Assembly: GCA_002077065.1 (NCBI GenBank)
Contig: NAJO01000005.1
Span: 1,206,294-1,270,293 of the forward strand
From: Cryoendolithus antarcticus
Lineage: Eukaryota > Ascomycota > Dothideomycetes > Cladosporiales > Cladosporiaceae
Length of the DNA: 64,000 nucleotides
Direction: 5' to 3'
Position numbers and translations under genes: made by a program
The notes under the pieces: model-generated
Seen by the model: the letters and a program-made list of their open reading frames with translations, nothing else
Told to the model about the DNA's origin: nothing
Databases searched by the model: none
Shown here: piece by piece, positions 32,574-42,840 of the stretch
How positions within the stretch are numbered: position 1 is the first letter of the stretch
Layout of the letters: every line of letters begins with the position of its first letter

Positions 32574-34518
32574 TTACCCACCTATCTGCCCAGCCATGGG
32601 CGGATGCCGTATTCGCCACACCCCGCCCTCGACTCCTACTTCCTCGCGTAGTCTGACCCACGGCCGCGTGCCTTCTGCTACCTGCTTCCTTCCTGCTAGT
32701 TTCGTTTCGTCGGAGTAGAGGTCTTCTAGGTAGGCCCAGTCTGGGGAGTCGAAGTTGCCTCGCACTAGGACTACCCGACGCGTCATGAGCCTCGCGATCT
32801 CGGCCTCTGGCAGTGGTGTGATGAGATGGAGGGTTTGGGATTGCGGGTCAATGCCGCGGATCATGGCGAGAGCATGCGTGGTAGTGTGCCCTGGAGGAAG
32901 TGGGGTGGCGTAACCGCATGGAGGGGCGGGGACGTAGGGAAGGCCTTCTGGGGTATGGACGATTTTGGAGAGTGTGTCCTGGGATGCTAAGTTGTCAAGC
33001 GAGATGATCGCGACCACTGAGCCGTCGAGGACCTCACTGAGATGTTCGGGCGGCACGGCTTGGCCGTACGAGAGAATGGCGCTGATACCGGGATTTGATG
33101 CGGCGTAGCTCACGAGCCAGGGTCTGAGACTGGAGATGGGGTTGCCGGTCCATCTTGGACCGGAGGAGGCATGAGAGTGGAAGTAAGACATCATCTGCAT
33201 CGTCCGCAGCTCGGCGGGTGTGCGGGATGAGGGTCGAGGGAGAGGTCGTGGGAGCTTGTAGTAGACTTCGCTCTTGTCACGAGCAGCGTCTGCTAGGGTA
33301 AGATAGTCGCCGTCGATCAAGATTGTGTCAGTGATGCCTAGGATGTCGAGAAGATCAATCATGACAGTCGCACCGAGCCCAGTGACCCAGCCGCTGGTAT
33401 TGATGATCAGTGGCTGGGCGTCTTTGCCTCGTAGTCGTTCCCGACACCCATCCATGATGTCGCGCACACACGCCACATAGTGCTCCGGATCGTCCTTGAA
33501 ACTCGTAGCAGCCAGCGTATGCGTGACCAACAATCGATGTGATTTCGACTTCCTCGATGCAGGGTGCGTAAACGCAGGCCCGAGGATCGGTGACCGTACT
33601 TCGACGAGCGATATCTGGCCCGGCGGTCCGAACTCAGGCTGTCCAGGGTCGAGATCGAGATACAGGCAGCGCCTCTTAAGCATCTTAGACACAATGGCGT
33701 TGCAGATCTGCCTGTTCAATGTTGACTTGCCCGAAGACTTCGGACCGAGCGTAATGACCCTGAGTTGACCATCTCGTTCGTTCGCGCGGCCAGCGATCTG
33801 CGTGAGAATCCGCTGGCTCGCATCCTCAGTATCAAGAATACTGAGGGGCCGTTGACTAGCATCCTCGAATGATGTTTGCAAAACCCTGAACGACCTGTTC
33901 TTCTCGTCGGCACTCCAGATGTTGCGTAAAACAGGCGAGAGCCGCTCGAGCTTGCGTAGACTTGACTTGACCGATCGTAAGCAGACTTTCGTCGGTCCGC
34001 GACGTGCAGTGATCACGGGCAGAGCATGGGTGCTGGGAGCGTACACTCTTTGAACGCCAGAGTCTGGGTGCAATAGGAAGCCATAGATCGTTGCTCGCCC
34101 TTCCAGGACGCTGAGTTCGTACTCCCCAGCGATGCAGGCTTTCTCGTTGATGTCAAGTAGCAGTGTCAGAGACTCGGCATTGTCATTCACGACATTGAGA
34201 TAGTTCGTCCGGAAGCTGATCGGAGGGGGCAGTCTGACGTCCTCTTTGACGGCAGCGTTCGGGCTGCTTGCGCGACTGACTCGTGCTGAAACTCCTGGAC
34301 TGCTGTGATGGCCATCGTAGGGTGTCGTTGCTACGTCTTCGGCACGAGCAGGACTTGTGCTGGGAGCTTCTTGGTTTACCCGTTTCAACCGAGCCGCCGC
34401 AAAGGCACTCAGTACGCCTAGATGGAGGAAATTAGTGAAAAATTGTCGTGCTGAGTAGACATTGACACTGACCCTCAGGCGCTCCGAAAGCATCCTTCGC
34501 CTTCCGCTTCTGCGCCAT
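32574..34518 (-). CDS. GRC3: Polynucleotide 5'-hydroxyl kinase Grc3
   Basis: Two exons, 34518-34473 and 34417-32574, 629 residues. The 55 bp intron (GTCAGT..CTAG) joins MAQKRKAKDAFGAPEG to VLSAFAAARLKRVNQ, the known Grc3 N-terminal pattern. The kinase core has a Walker A GPKSSGKST (about 240-248), a following CLYLDLDPGQPEFGPPGQIS block with the catalytic Asp/Gln, and INTSGWVTGLGATVMIDLL. Grc3 with Las1 cuts and phosphorylates ITS2 in pre-rRNA and also helps Pol I termination. Only 165 bp separate its start from the divergent RPA34 gene. The simple open frame to 34493 uses a non-ATG start and reads into the intron. Confidence 0.95.
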
Positions 34519-34683
34519 GTTTGAGATATACGCGCAGAGGGAATAGATGTCGAGGAAGGCGGACTTACCTCATTGGGACAGCGGGTGGAAAAAGTTATCG
34601 GAACAAATTCCGCCCAGCTGTTGGACTTTTGTTAACGCAGTCAATGCGATTGTGCTAAGTGCTAAGTCTAGCACTGCCGAGCC
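34519..34683. promoter_or_regulatory. Shared promoter of GRC3 and RPA34
   Basis: 165 bp lie between two divergent starts, so core promoter elements must be shared or overlap. It contains an ATTGG (CCAAT on the minus strand) at 34572-34576 and a GGAAAAAG stretch just right of it. Joint control of two ribosome-biogenesis genes is inferred, not shown. Confidence 0.45.
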
Positions 34684-35892
34684 ATGGCGAAACCGAAGGT
34701 GCAGGAAACGCGCATAGCTCTGCCGGGGGAAATGAAGAAGAGCGCGCCAAAGATATCGCAGACGGCGCGAGCAAAGCCTTCGACGCTCAGCGCGGACGTA
34801 GTGGTGGAATCGGGGAGCGAGTCGGATGATGGGACCGAGGGCGGAGGCAGTGACAGTGAGAGCGAGCAGGAGAAGAGGCAGAACACTACGAAGCCGGACA
34901 TTCGAAAGGTGAAAGCTACAGAGCCGACGATACCAGCTGTTCCTGACGACACGTCGAGCGAGGAGGAGGAGGAGGAGGAGGAGGATGAGGAAGACGAAGG
35001 ATCCAGCTCAGATGAAGAGCTGCCCGACGTGACAGCGAAAGCATCCGCGAAACCTCAGAAGTCGACAGTGACGACAAACGGCGCAAAGCGGAAGGCAGAC
35101 GACTCCAGCAGCAGCGAAGATGGAGCTGCAGATGACCCCGAGGTCCTTCCTGACGCACCACCCCAGAAGAAGTCCCGGACAGAGGCGCAGACGACCGCAG
35201 CACCCTCGCTACCGACACAGCCCTTCATTGCACCTCCGGGATATACCCGTGTAGTCACTCTGCCCAGTTCTAGCATACCTCAGTCCTCTCTCGCAGGGAA
35301 GCAGGTCTGGCACATCACAGCTCCTTCCCACCTCCCAATCAGCGCTCTGACTGAGGCGTCTTTCGAAGCAATTGAGAAGGGCACGCCAGTGTTAACACAC
35401 AAGTCCGCCCGCTATTCTCTGACGCCTCTGCCCTCCGCAACTGCTACAACAGTACTCCTGCCCACATCGGAAGGCTACGCGCCGCTCTCGCAGTCCATCA
35501 CGCGAACTCTGCAGATCCGGGAGGTCGTGGAGCTGCCAGAGCTGAGCGGAAAGCAGGCGAGCCAGGTCACTGGAAGCGAGAAAGCCGCAGAAGTGAAGCT
35601 TCCAGCTATCAGCAGGGTTAAAGAGCAGCCGAGAGGGCTGAAGATGCGGTATCGACCGCCTGGGTTTGGGAAGGGCGATGCTGGCAGGATCGGGAGCGGG
35701 AGTGAAAGCGAGGACGATGAGATTGGGGAACAAGAAGCAGGCACGCAGAGCGGATTCAGGATGGCCAAGAGCATTCCCGAGGCGATCTCAGCGGTCAATG
35801 GGAAGAGTAAAGACAGCAAGGAGAAGCGCAAGAAGGAAAAGGGCGGTGAGAAAGAGAGAGATAAGTCGAAGCGGAAGGCTGCGAAGCCATAG
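34684..35892 (+). CDS. RPA34: RNA polymerase I subunit RPA34 (A34.5-like)
   Basis: Single exon, 402 residues, ATG at 34684. The N-terminal half is highly acidic with a poly-Glu run (encoded at about 34961-34990). The dimerisation core starts at about 178: FIAPPGYTRVVTLPSSS and KQVWHITAPSHLPISALT are diagnostic for A34.5/PAF49 and form the beta-barrel with A49. A conserved RGLKMRYRPPGFG follows, and the tail is very Lys-rich for nucleolar targeting. It stimulates Pol I elongation and RNA cleavage as part of the A49-A34.5 module. Longer than the yeast subunit because of the acidic N-terminal extension. Convergent with NEP1. Confidence 0.88.
   Translation: MAKPKVQETRIALPGEMKKSAPKISQTARAKPSTLSADVVVESGSESDDGTEGGGSDSESEQEKRQNTTKPDIRKVKATEPTIPAVPDDTSSEEEEEEEEDEEDEGSSSDEELPDVTAKASAKPQKSTVTTNGAKRKADDSSSSEDGAADDPEVLPDAPPQKKSRTEAQTTAAPSLPTQPFIAPPGYTRVVTLPSSSIPQSSLAGKQVWHITAPSHLPISALTEASFEAIEKGTPVLTHKSARYSLTPLPSATATTVLLPTSEGYAPLSQSITRTLQIREVVELPELSGKQASQVTGSEKAAEVKLPAISRVKEQPRGLKMRYRPPGFGKGDAGRIGSGSESEDDEIGEQEAGTQSGFRMAKSIPEAISAVNGKSKDSKEKRKKEKGGEKERDKSKRKAAKP
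34961..34990 (+). repeat. GAG/GAA trinucleotide repeat in RPA34
   Basis: A run of GAG codons with one GAT gives a poly-Glu stretch. Such runs often vary in length between isolates. Confidence 0.7.
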
Positions 35893-36076
35893 GCCTCATT
35901 CCGATTCGATTAGAGGCAGATTCCGAGGTTTGTTGTCCAGTCTGGCATATATTGTAGTCACACCAACATCAATACTCCATACAATTGCGATGACTGCCAA
36001 CAATAGTCCTTACTACAAGTAGTGCTCCTCCGGCATCATCCGCTCCTTCAACATCCCCGTTCCCACCACGCTGCCT

Positions 36077-37146
36077 CTAGATGATATCCCAAACGTCCTC
36101 CGCTGCGTGACAGAATTTGCTGCAAGCCACACTGGCGCTCAAGCTGTAGTTACTAATACTGATCGCATCATCCTTGAATTGATCCGCAAAGTTGTCCGTG
36201 CCCTTCGCCATAGCGCCAACAAACACGCACACGCTTTCTTTCGGCCCCAAATCATGGATGTAATCCCTCACCCTGACCACCTCCGCATCGAATGACAGCG
36301 TCACCTTGCGGCAGTTCGGTGGCAGATGGTCCGTGATCGGGTTCTTGATGACTTTGAGCAGCTTCTCTTGCGATGTAGTAGATCGGATCGAGAGCTTATG
36401 CAAAAGCTGCACCATGAGACCGGCGAAGCGCTTGAATGTTCGAGGGATGCGGACAGTGGGTGACACTTCGATGAGCACGCCCTTCGCTGTGTGTATGTAT
36501 ATTTGCAGCTTGCCCGCTTTGTTGATGGGCGAGTCGAGCAGCGTGAGCAAGCATTGATGGGTGATGTCTGGTCGGGCGTCTGAGATGTCCCGGTTCATCT
36601 TGCGCATTACGCCAATGTGCTCGTCGCTGTTGAGGAGGGAGTACTTGTCGTCTTTTGCGCCGTTGCGGCCGGGCGGGCCATGGCTCGCCTTGTACGTCTC
36701 GAGACTGGCATTCGATAGAACGACGATCAGTCGTTTGGTGTCTTTGTCGCTCGATGCTACGGGCACATGTTGCTCTGCGACCAGTTGAGGAAGTGCGGGT
36801 GGAGGAAGGGATTGCGTCTGCGTTCCTGTGGGTAGGACACGCCTCTTGTCAGCCATTGCGAGGGCCTTGTTGAAAGGTGCTCGCTGTGCGATATGCAAGA
36901 GTTGTAAACTCGATCGTGCTGGTTGTGCAGCAGAAAGAGGTGATCGTGAAGACACGAGACGGCAGGCGCAGAAATTTCATGCAGCTTGCCGTCTGATGAG
37001 GGGAAAGAGCGCTGCAACTCACTGATCCTCTTAGTATCACGCCCAGACGACGATGGGCGACGACCAATGTATGATGCGTCCGCTGCGTCCTCTTCCTGAG
37101 CGACGTCCACTTTCACCCCTCCATCTGATGCACCTTTGGAAGCCAT
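36077..37146 (-). CDS. NEP1: 18S rRNA pseudouridine N1-methyltransferase Nep1/Emg1
   Basis: The core (from ATG 36856 to 36077, 259 residues) is a full Nep1: [86 protein letters not shown], and the SPOUT knot end FVGAMAKG, ending [20 protein letters not shown]. It methylates a pseudouridine in the 18S decoding-site helix and is also an assembly factor of the small subunit. An upstream exon (37146-37023, ATG then GTGAGT donor) can be joined in frame across a 104 bp intron to 36918, giving a 321-residue form with a non-conserved N-terminus. Core call is firm; the first exon is moderate. Confidence 0.9.
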
Positions 37147-37514
37147 GTTGTATGCGCAACCTGATGACTTGGACTGTCGGCACTGTAGTGATACCGAGCC
37201 GTAGAAATGGGAAGCGAAGCAAGCGCGAACGATACCAGATACTTCTCGACGTGATAGTTGACAACAGCAGCAATTTTATGAAGGATATAGATAGGATTTG
37301 GGCGAAGGGATGGAAGCAAGGTATTGGCATGGTGGGTGTGTCCAATCGGCGAGTACACGTAAGCAATTCCTTGCCGTCGTCCCGTCCAAAGAAACTCAGC
37401 TCTCCCAAGCGCACCAGCGTATATCATCGATCGTTGCTTAGGCAAGTTGCTGTTTGTGATGTGATGCGCTCGACGTTGCTAAAGCTACTGTATTTGCTAC
37501 AGTGCAGGGTTGTA
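37147..37514. other. Intergenic between NEP1 and the MFS gene
   Basis: About 370 bases. A plus-strand 168-codon frame (37053-37559) has no motif and overlaps the proposed NEP1 first exon; judged noise. The left part probably holds the NEP1 promoter. Confidence 0.4.
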
Positions 37515-39404
37515 TTACTTGCTGTACACAAACCTGGGATTCTCGTCTCCCAAAGCTAATACCTCGTCTTCGCTCAACCCTGCCATAAGCTCGTCTCGCT
37601 TCCCTGCCGCTCTCTGCTTGTTCTCTCGGGCAAAGTAGAAGTACATGGCGGTGTACAGTAAGCTGCCTAAAGCGACGAGCGACATGGTTACAGCATGGCC
37701 TCGTGCATATCGAGGGCTTTCGCTGGAGGGATACAGCTACGAATTGTCAGCTCTGCTGCTTCGGCGGATATCGAACTCGGAGGCACTCACAAAGCTTGCC
37801 ATAATCCCAGAGGTGTTGCCTATCGTGAGCTGCAATCCAGTCGCTGTCGTTCGCTTGCCATATCGCGGATTGTTGCTTGGTAGCCACGCAAGTGGTATGC
37901 CTACTACTACGTATAGACCCATGGCTACAAAGAAGCACCCCGCGTAGTGTACGCCCGAACTAGCTTCTGAGATGAGCAGTGCGTAGCCAAGGACGGAGAT
38001 TGCGCCGAACAGAAGCACGATCGGTCCTCGAATCTGCTTCCAGTCGCTGTACCGTGCGGCAGCCATGTAAGTGATCGCGCCAAGTGCGTAGCATGGTATG
38101 GTCAGGACTTGCACGATAGCCGCCGAGCTCTGTGGGCGAATGGCTTTGATGATTGTAGGCAGGAACGTGGAATAGCCGTATAACATCGTGTCCTGGCAGA
38201 ACTGGCCAGCGGAGAAGACGTAGACTTTCCAGTCCTTGAGACCTAGGCGGACATCTTTCCAATCAAACACATCAGAGACACCGAGCTGAGCCTCCCGGCG
38301 TCTGACTACAAGCGCCTTCTCCTCCGCGTTAAGGTAATAAGCCGTCTCGGGACTGTCAGCGAGAAGCCACCAGGACGCAATGCCCAGTACGAAGGTAGGT
38401 AGACCTTCGAGAATCATGATCCATCGCCAGCCTCGGAGGCCTGCGATACCGTCCATGTAGCCGATGCCGTAGGCTAATAGACCGCCACAAGCTCCTGCAA
38501 GAGCAGCAGACACGAACAGGTAGCCTATTCGCAGAGCTAAGTCATGCTTGGTGTAGTACAGTGTGAGATATATCGCACAGCCGGGGAACTTTGAAGTAGT
38601 CAGCGAGACTGACTTTCGAAGGCTCCACAACGGAGCGCGCATACCAGGCCACCTTCAACAGCACCAAGCAGCAAGCGACATGCTATCAGACCACCATAAC
38701 TTTGGCAGACGCCGGTCAAGGTCGCGATGATGCCCCAGCTTGTAGTGATGAAGGCGATCCAGCGCGAGGGCGAGACATACTTCTTCAGCACTAGGTTTGA
38801 TGGTAGTTCGGAGAGGATGTAGGTGACGAAGAGGATGGACACAGCGATCTGGTACTGCTGGCTGTCCATGTTGAGGTCCTCTTGGAGGCCGTAGAGACGA
38901 GCATTGCCGATGTTGACCCTGTGGGTATCGTCAGCCAATACAGGTGTAATGAAGCTGCGGTTTGGCTGCTTCGCTGACTTATGAGGTCGGCTCGGTCGTA
39001 ACAACGCAATATCGCACATCATTGCAACACTGTGGAGCGTGGGACTTCACGGCTAGCCGATGACAGGAGCGGGGCATCCTTTGATCAGCACTTCGATTCA
39101 CATCCGCTGCGTTGCGAGTGTTGGCAGTCGCGGAGGAGTTGTTGGAGTATCGAGAAACCGAGAAACGCTCTGGGAACTTACCGATCAAGGAATGACAGCA
39201 GATAGAGCAGCATCACCACTGTTGATCAGATGTGAGGACAAGTGATCCTTTGTTCATGGACGGTGCACTTCACTCACCAGGTATGATGTGGACATCGAGC
39301 TTGCGGACCAGCTTTCGCTCTGCGACTTTATCGATCGCAAGGGAGCCAGATTCGAGCGCGGTCTTATCGCCTGTGACAGCCCGGCGGATACCTTTCTCGT
39401 CCAT
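37515..39404 (-). CDS. MFS transporter, anion:cation symporter (Dal5-like) family
   Basis: Five exons: 39404-39278, 39218-39182, 38918-38645, 38588-37791, 37736-37515, giving 485 residues; introns 59, 263, 56 and 54 bp. The pieces join as ERKLVRKLDVHIIPVVMLLY, LLSFLDRVNIGNARLYGL (family signature), LLLGAVEGGLFPGCAIYLTL, GWRWIMILEGLPTFVLGI, and the tail LYPSSESPRYARGHAVTMSL, ending LGDENPRFVYSK. This is the usual ACS pattern of 12 helices. Members take up allantoate, nicotinate, biotin, pantothenate or organic anions; the substrate here is unknown. Intron 2 is unusually long. Divergent with the HET gene over 383 bp. Each exon alone starts at a non-ATG, hence the reconstruction. Confidence 0.9.
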
Positions 39405-39787
39405 CGTGTCTTTTGCGTTCTCAGACCATCGGGCTCGAAAACCTTAGAAATGAAATGAATCGTACTTACCGTGAGCGTGTGGATACTGCTACATGGGTCA
39501 AGATATCGATACTGATCCACAGAGATACGGATAGACAACCCGATGACATGTCGTGAAAGGGATCGTCGTGGAGATAGTGGGGTTGATGGTCGCAGACGTC
39601 GCGGCCCACCTACTCAGGCAATCAGTCATCATACTAAACGTCGTCCGTTACTTCATAACGCTCCCAGCTCCGTCCACGACCTTCCCGTCCAACGCACCCG
39701 ATCAGGCGGACGCGAGTCCCATCGTCTCATCAGCGCTACTTCTGATAGACGAAATTGAATCTATCCCCTCATCCACATTACGTCCTC
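39405..39787. other. Divergent promoter region, MFS/HET
   Basis: 383 bases between two starts. Plus-strand frames here lack motifs. No TATA box in a clear position was seen. Confidence 0.4.
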
Positions 39788-41850
39788 ATGAAGTGCTCGT
39801 ACTGCCAGGTTATCCCGGCCAGCATCGCACCCCCTCTCGCCGACAACATCGACCCAGAGACTGGTGCGTACATACTACATCAGTATACATACGGCAGAGA
39901 AGATGTGCTACCTGACCTACCTGCACTGATTGCATCGTCTGCGGCTGGCTGCGACATGTGCCATGTGGTCAGAGGCCGAATCCTGGCAGCCTTCCCAGAG
40001 TGGCTCGAGGTGAATGGCTACCAGCGACCGTCTGACGATCAAGCGACGCCGTGCCGTATCGGTACGTTTGGTCTCTGCCGTGAGAACGACGTCTTGGGTC
40101 CATGTTACAAGTCTGCCCAGGATGCTCCATACGAGCTCAGGTTCCGAGTCACTGTTCCGAGCGTTGGCGATATGCCGATCGAGATCCCTCTACATATAAG
40201 AGCGAGTGAAGGTAGGTCAATCTCATTTATAGACAAGAGTGATTTCTACTGAGCAACAGTTGACTAGGATCATCTGCTGCGACTCTCGGCGGTCTGCGCA
40301 GGCGCCTGATCCCAAAGGACCCACTCGCTCCCCAGAACGTGCGCAACATACGGGGTCTGGTTGAACAATGCTTGCGCGGTCACGTGGCATGCCAGATCGG
40401 ACGCCAGAGGCAGTTTGTTCCTACGCGGTTGCTCTATGTAGGCGATCCAGCTGATGAGCATATTATCCTCGAAACTACTGGACGCTCGCAGCAGTGCCAT
40501 AAATACGTGGCTCTTAGCTACATGTGGGGCAGCGACACACACTTCACCACCACAACCAGACAGTCGTTACACGAACCTAACATCCGCCTAGCGTCCTTGC
40601 CTGCGACTTTCCGGGACGCAGTATATGTGTGCCATGCCCTTGGAGTAAAGCATCTATGGGTCGATGCGCTTTGCATTGTGCAAAACGACACCGACGACTG
40701 GGCCAAGGAGTCCTCTCAGATGCACCGTATCTATGCCAACGCACACTTTGTTCTGGCCGCCACGAGATCTTGCTCAGCAAGCGATGGCTTTTTACAACAA
40801 CGCCACAATGAAGAGGTCCAATTCAGCTACCCAAGCACCGCTTTCGACATATCAAGTGACACATTCGCGGTTGTCTCGGACCGGCATCCGAGGTTATACA
40901 ATGATCTGTACAGCAACGTGGAGCTTTCTCCCTGGAACAAGAGGGGTTGGACCTTCCAAGAACGCAGTCTGGCTAGCCGCACGGTACACTTCTCGGAGAC
41001 AATGCTCTTCTTCGAGTGCCGCACCACGGACTGGATCGAAGATGGCCGACCTTTGGCCTCAATCGTTGGACGTGTTGGCCGTCTCGTCGTGCATGACAAA
41101 TTCGGCACGAGGCTATCGCGCCACGATTTGTTGAATTGCTGGTATTCAATGGTAGGTCAATACAATACCAGGACCATAACGTTCCCACATGATAAGTTCT
41201 CAGCCATCTCCGGCGTGGCACATGAAGTCGGGCAATTACTCGGTGACACTTACGTGGCAGGTTTGTGGCTCACTGATCTCGATAATGGGTTACTATGGTG
41301 GCCTGATTCAGACTATCTTGCCGGACTGTCTTCTTCTCCAGTGCCCAAACGCATTTCGCAATGGATAGCACCGAGCTGGTCTTGGGCATCGATGACGGGC
41401 TTCCTCTACTTTGACCACCTTCCGTTGCATACACATTCGCAGATGTCGATTATTGCCATCGATGTTGTTCCGGATAGCGAGGATTACATGGGCTGTTTGC
41501 GATCGGCAAGCCTGACAGTGTTGGCAAAGCTCTCTCAAATTGAGTCCTTTCAACGGCAGCTTGATGCCGGTAATGCGTGGGACATAAGCGTGAACGGCAC
41601 GTTGACCAGCTGCAGGGCAATCTTCGACAACGGAAACCACGTTGCTCCGGCACCTATCTACGCTTTACTCATTCGTATTGCTTATGGAGCGCCAATTGAG
41701 CTGCAGTGCCTCATCTTGCAGGATGTTGAGAATCAGCCTGGTAGCTTTCAGCGCGTGGGAGTACTGCTGACATCAGGGCGTGCTGCAGACGGAAGTGATG
41801 GACCGCATTTCTTCGAGGACGTCAAGCCACAGCCAGTGCGACTACTGTAA
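39788..41850 (+). CDS. HET-domain (heterokaryon incompatibility) protein
   Basis: Two exons, 39788-40211 and 40268-41850, 668 residues; the 56 bp intron (GTAGGT, branch TTGACT near the acceptor, TAG) is phase 1. The N-terminus starts MKCSYCQVI with paired cysteines (C3, C6; later CDMC), perhaps a small metal site. The HET domain spans about 225-370: YVALSYMWGSD, LPATFRDAVYVCHALGVKHLW, VDALCIVQNDTDDWAKESSQ and YANAHFVLAAT; a conserved LSPWNKRGWTFQERSLASR follows. The HET domain triggers cell death when non-self hyphae fuse, but most genomes carry many copies of unknown role. No NACHT, WD or lipase partner domain is attached. Confidence 0.92.
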
Positions 41851-42252
41851 AGTGTTACAGTGCACTCCGTAATGAAGCCTATGCAGGCAGCATTGATTAC
41901 GCCGCAGCACGGTAGGTGTCTGCGATGATGCAGCGCCTTCATCTAGAAGACACCCCACAGAGTCTGAACGTGTGGCAGGTGGACGTGTAGTGGCCGGCCT
42001 GCAGAGGCACGCATCGGCAGTCAATATGTTGATTGCGGCCCGAGTGGATGTATGCCTCATGGTCCTCAGCTCACTCGAGGCTGCGCATCGCTCTTGCTGA
42101 TTGGTGCATAAGAGAAGGCGTCCACTGAGAACTGTCCTCGGGACAATCTATAGGTCATGCGTACCCATTCCACCTTCTCCCCGACCTGTTCTTGTCAAAT
42201 TCATGCAAGTAACTTTCATTCAAGCCCCTCACGCAATCCTCTCACTCAAGAC
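41851..42252. other. Intergenic after the HET gene
   Basis: About 400 bases with only short frames; probably HET 3' untranslated sequence plus promoter of the small ORF. Confidence 0.35.
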
Positions 42253-42582
42253 ATGTGTCAGGTTAGGACCACGAGGAGCGTTGCGTGTCCATCTTGCAGG
42301 AGCACGATTCGAACAGAGATACACACGACCACGCTTCCGCCAGCTCGCGGCATAAAAGGCTCAAAGTCATGGAGAGATCACTGCTACCAGAGTGGCGAGC
42401 AGCATGCGACACAGAGATTGACCATCTGTGCGGGTGGACTCGCAGAATGCGAGATAAAACCCTATAATGGCAAGACTGTGAGCGCGGATAAAATTTGCAA
42501 TCAGTGTATGATCAAGGTCAATTTCGTTCTTGCGAATAAGACGGGTCAAGTCGCCGGGCTTTTCGTAAGTGACACGCTCTGA
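42253..42582 (+). CDS. Small Cys-containing ORF, orphan
   Basis: 109-residue frame from ATG 42253: MCQVRTTRSVACPSCRS, later HCYQSGEQ, TICAGGLAECE and KICNQCMIK. Cysteines occur in C-x2-C pairs (two CxxC and two spaced Cys), as in small fungal zinc-binding-looking proteins beginning MC. There is no signal peptide. Codon positions look reasonable but no family is recognised, and a CATAAAAGG inside the frame resembles a TATA box, which argues against. The frame is open upstream to 42157 with another start. Confidence 0.35.
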   Translation: MCQVRTTRSVACPSCRSTIRTEIHTTTLPPARGIKGSKSWRDHCYQSGEQHATQRLTICAGGLAECEIKPYNGKTVSADKICNQCMIKVNFVLANKTGQVAGLFVSDTL

Positions 42583-42840
42583 CACTTGCTGATACTTTGC
42601 CGGTCGCTAACATGCTTGACCAGAGCTATTCTTCACAATGCTACTAGTGCGTTCTACGAGACCGAAGAACATGATTTGAGCTTTTCGTGGAAGCTCTGAC
42701 ACGGACGACATGTAGAGAAGACGGACCTCAGCCTGGCACGGAGTCTTGTAGTGGCTTTGATGGACCAGGGGGATAGGTAGTATGATTTGGACACCATAGA
42801 GAAGGACTTGTTGCTTATCGTGACGGCATACCCCAATCAC
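42583..42840. other. Intergenic before the ASPM-like gene's 3' end
   Basis: About 260 bases without a supported gene. Confidence 0.35.

Noticed and set aside
37053..37559. 168-codon plus-strand frame between NEP1 and MFS
   Set aside because: Overlaps the proposed NEP1 first exon and MFS last exon on the other strand; no motif.
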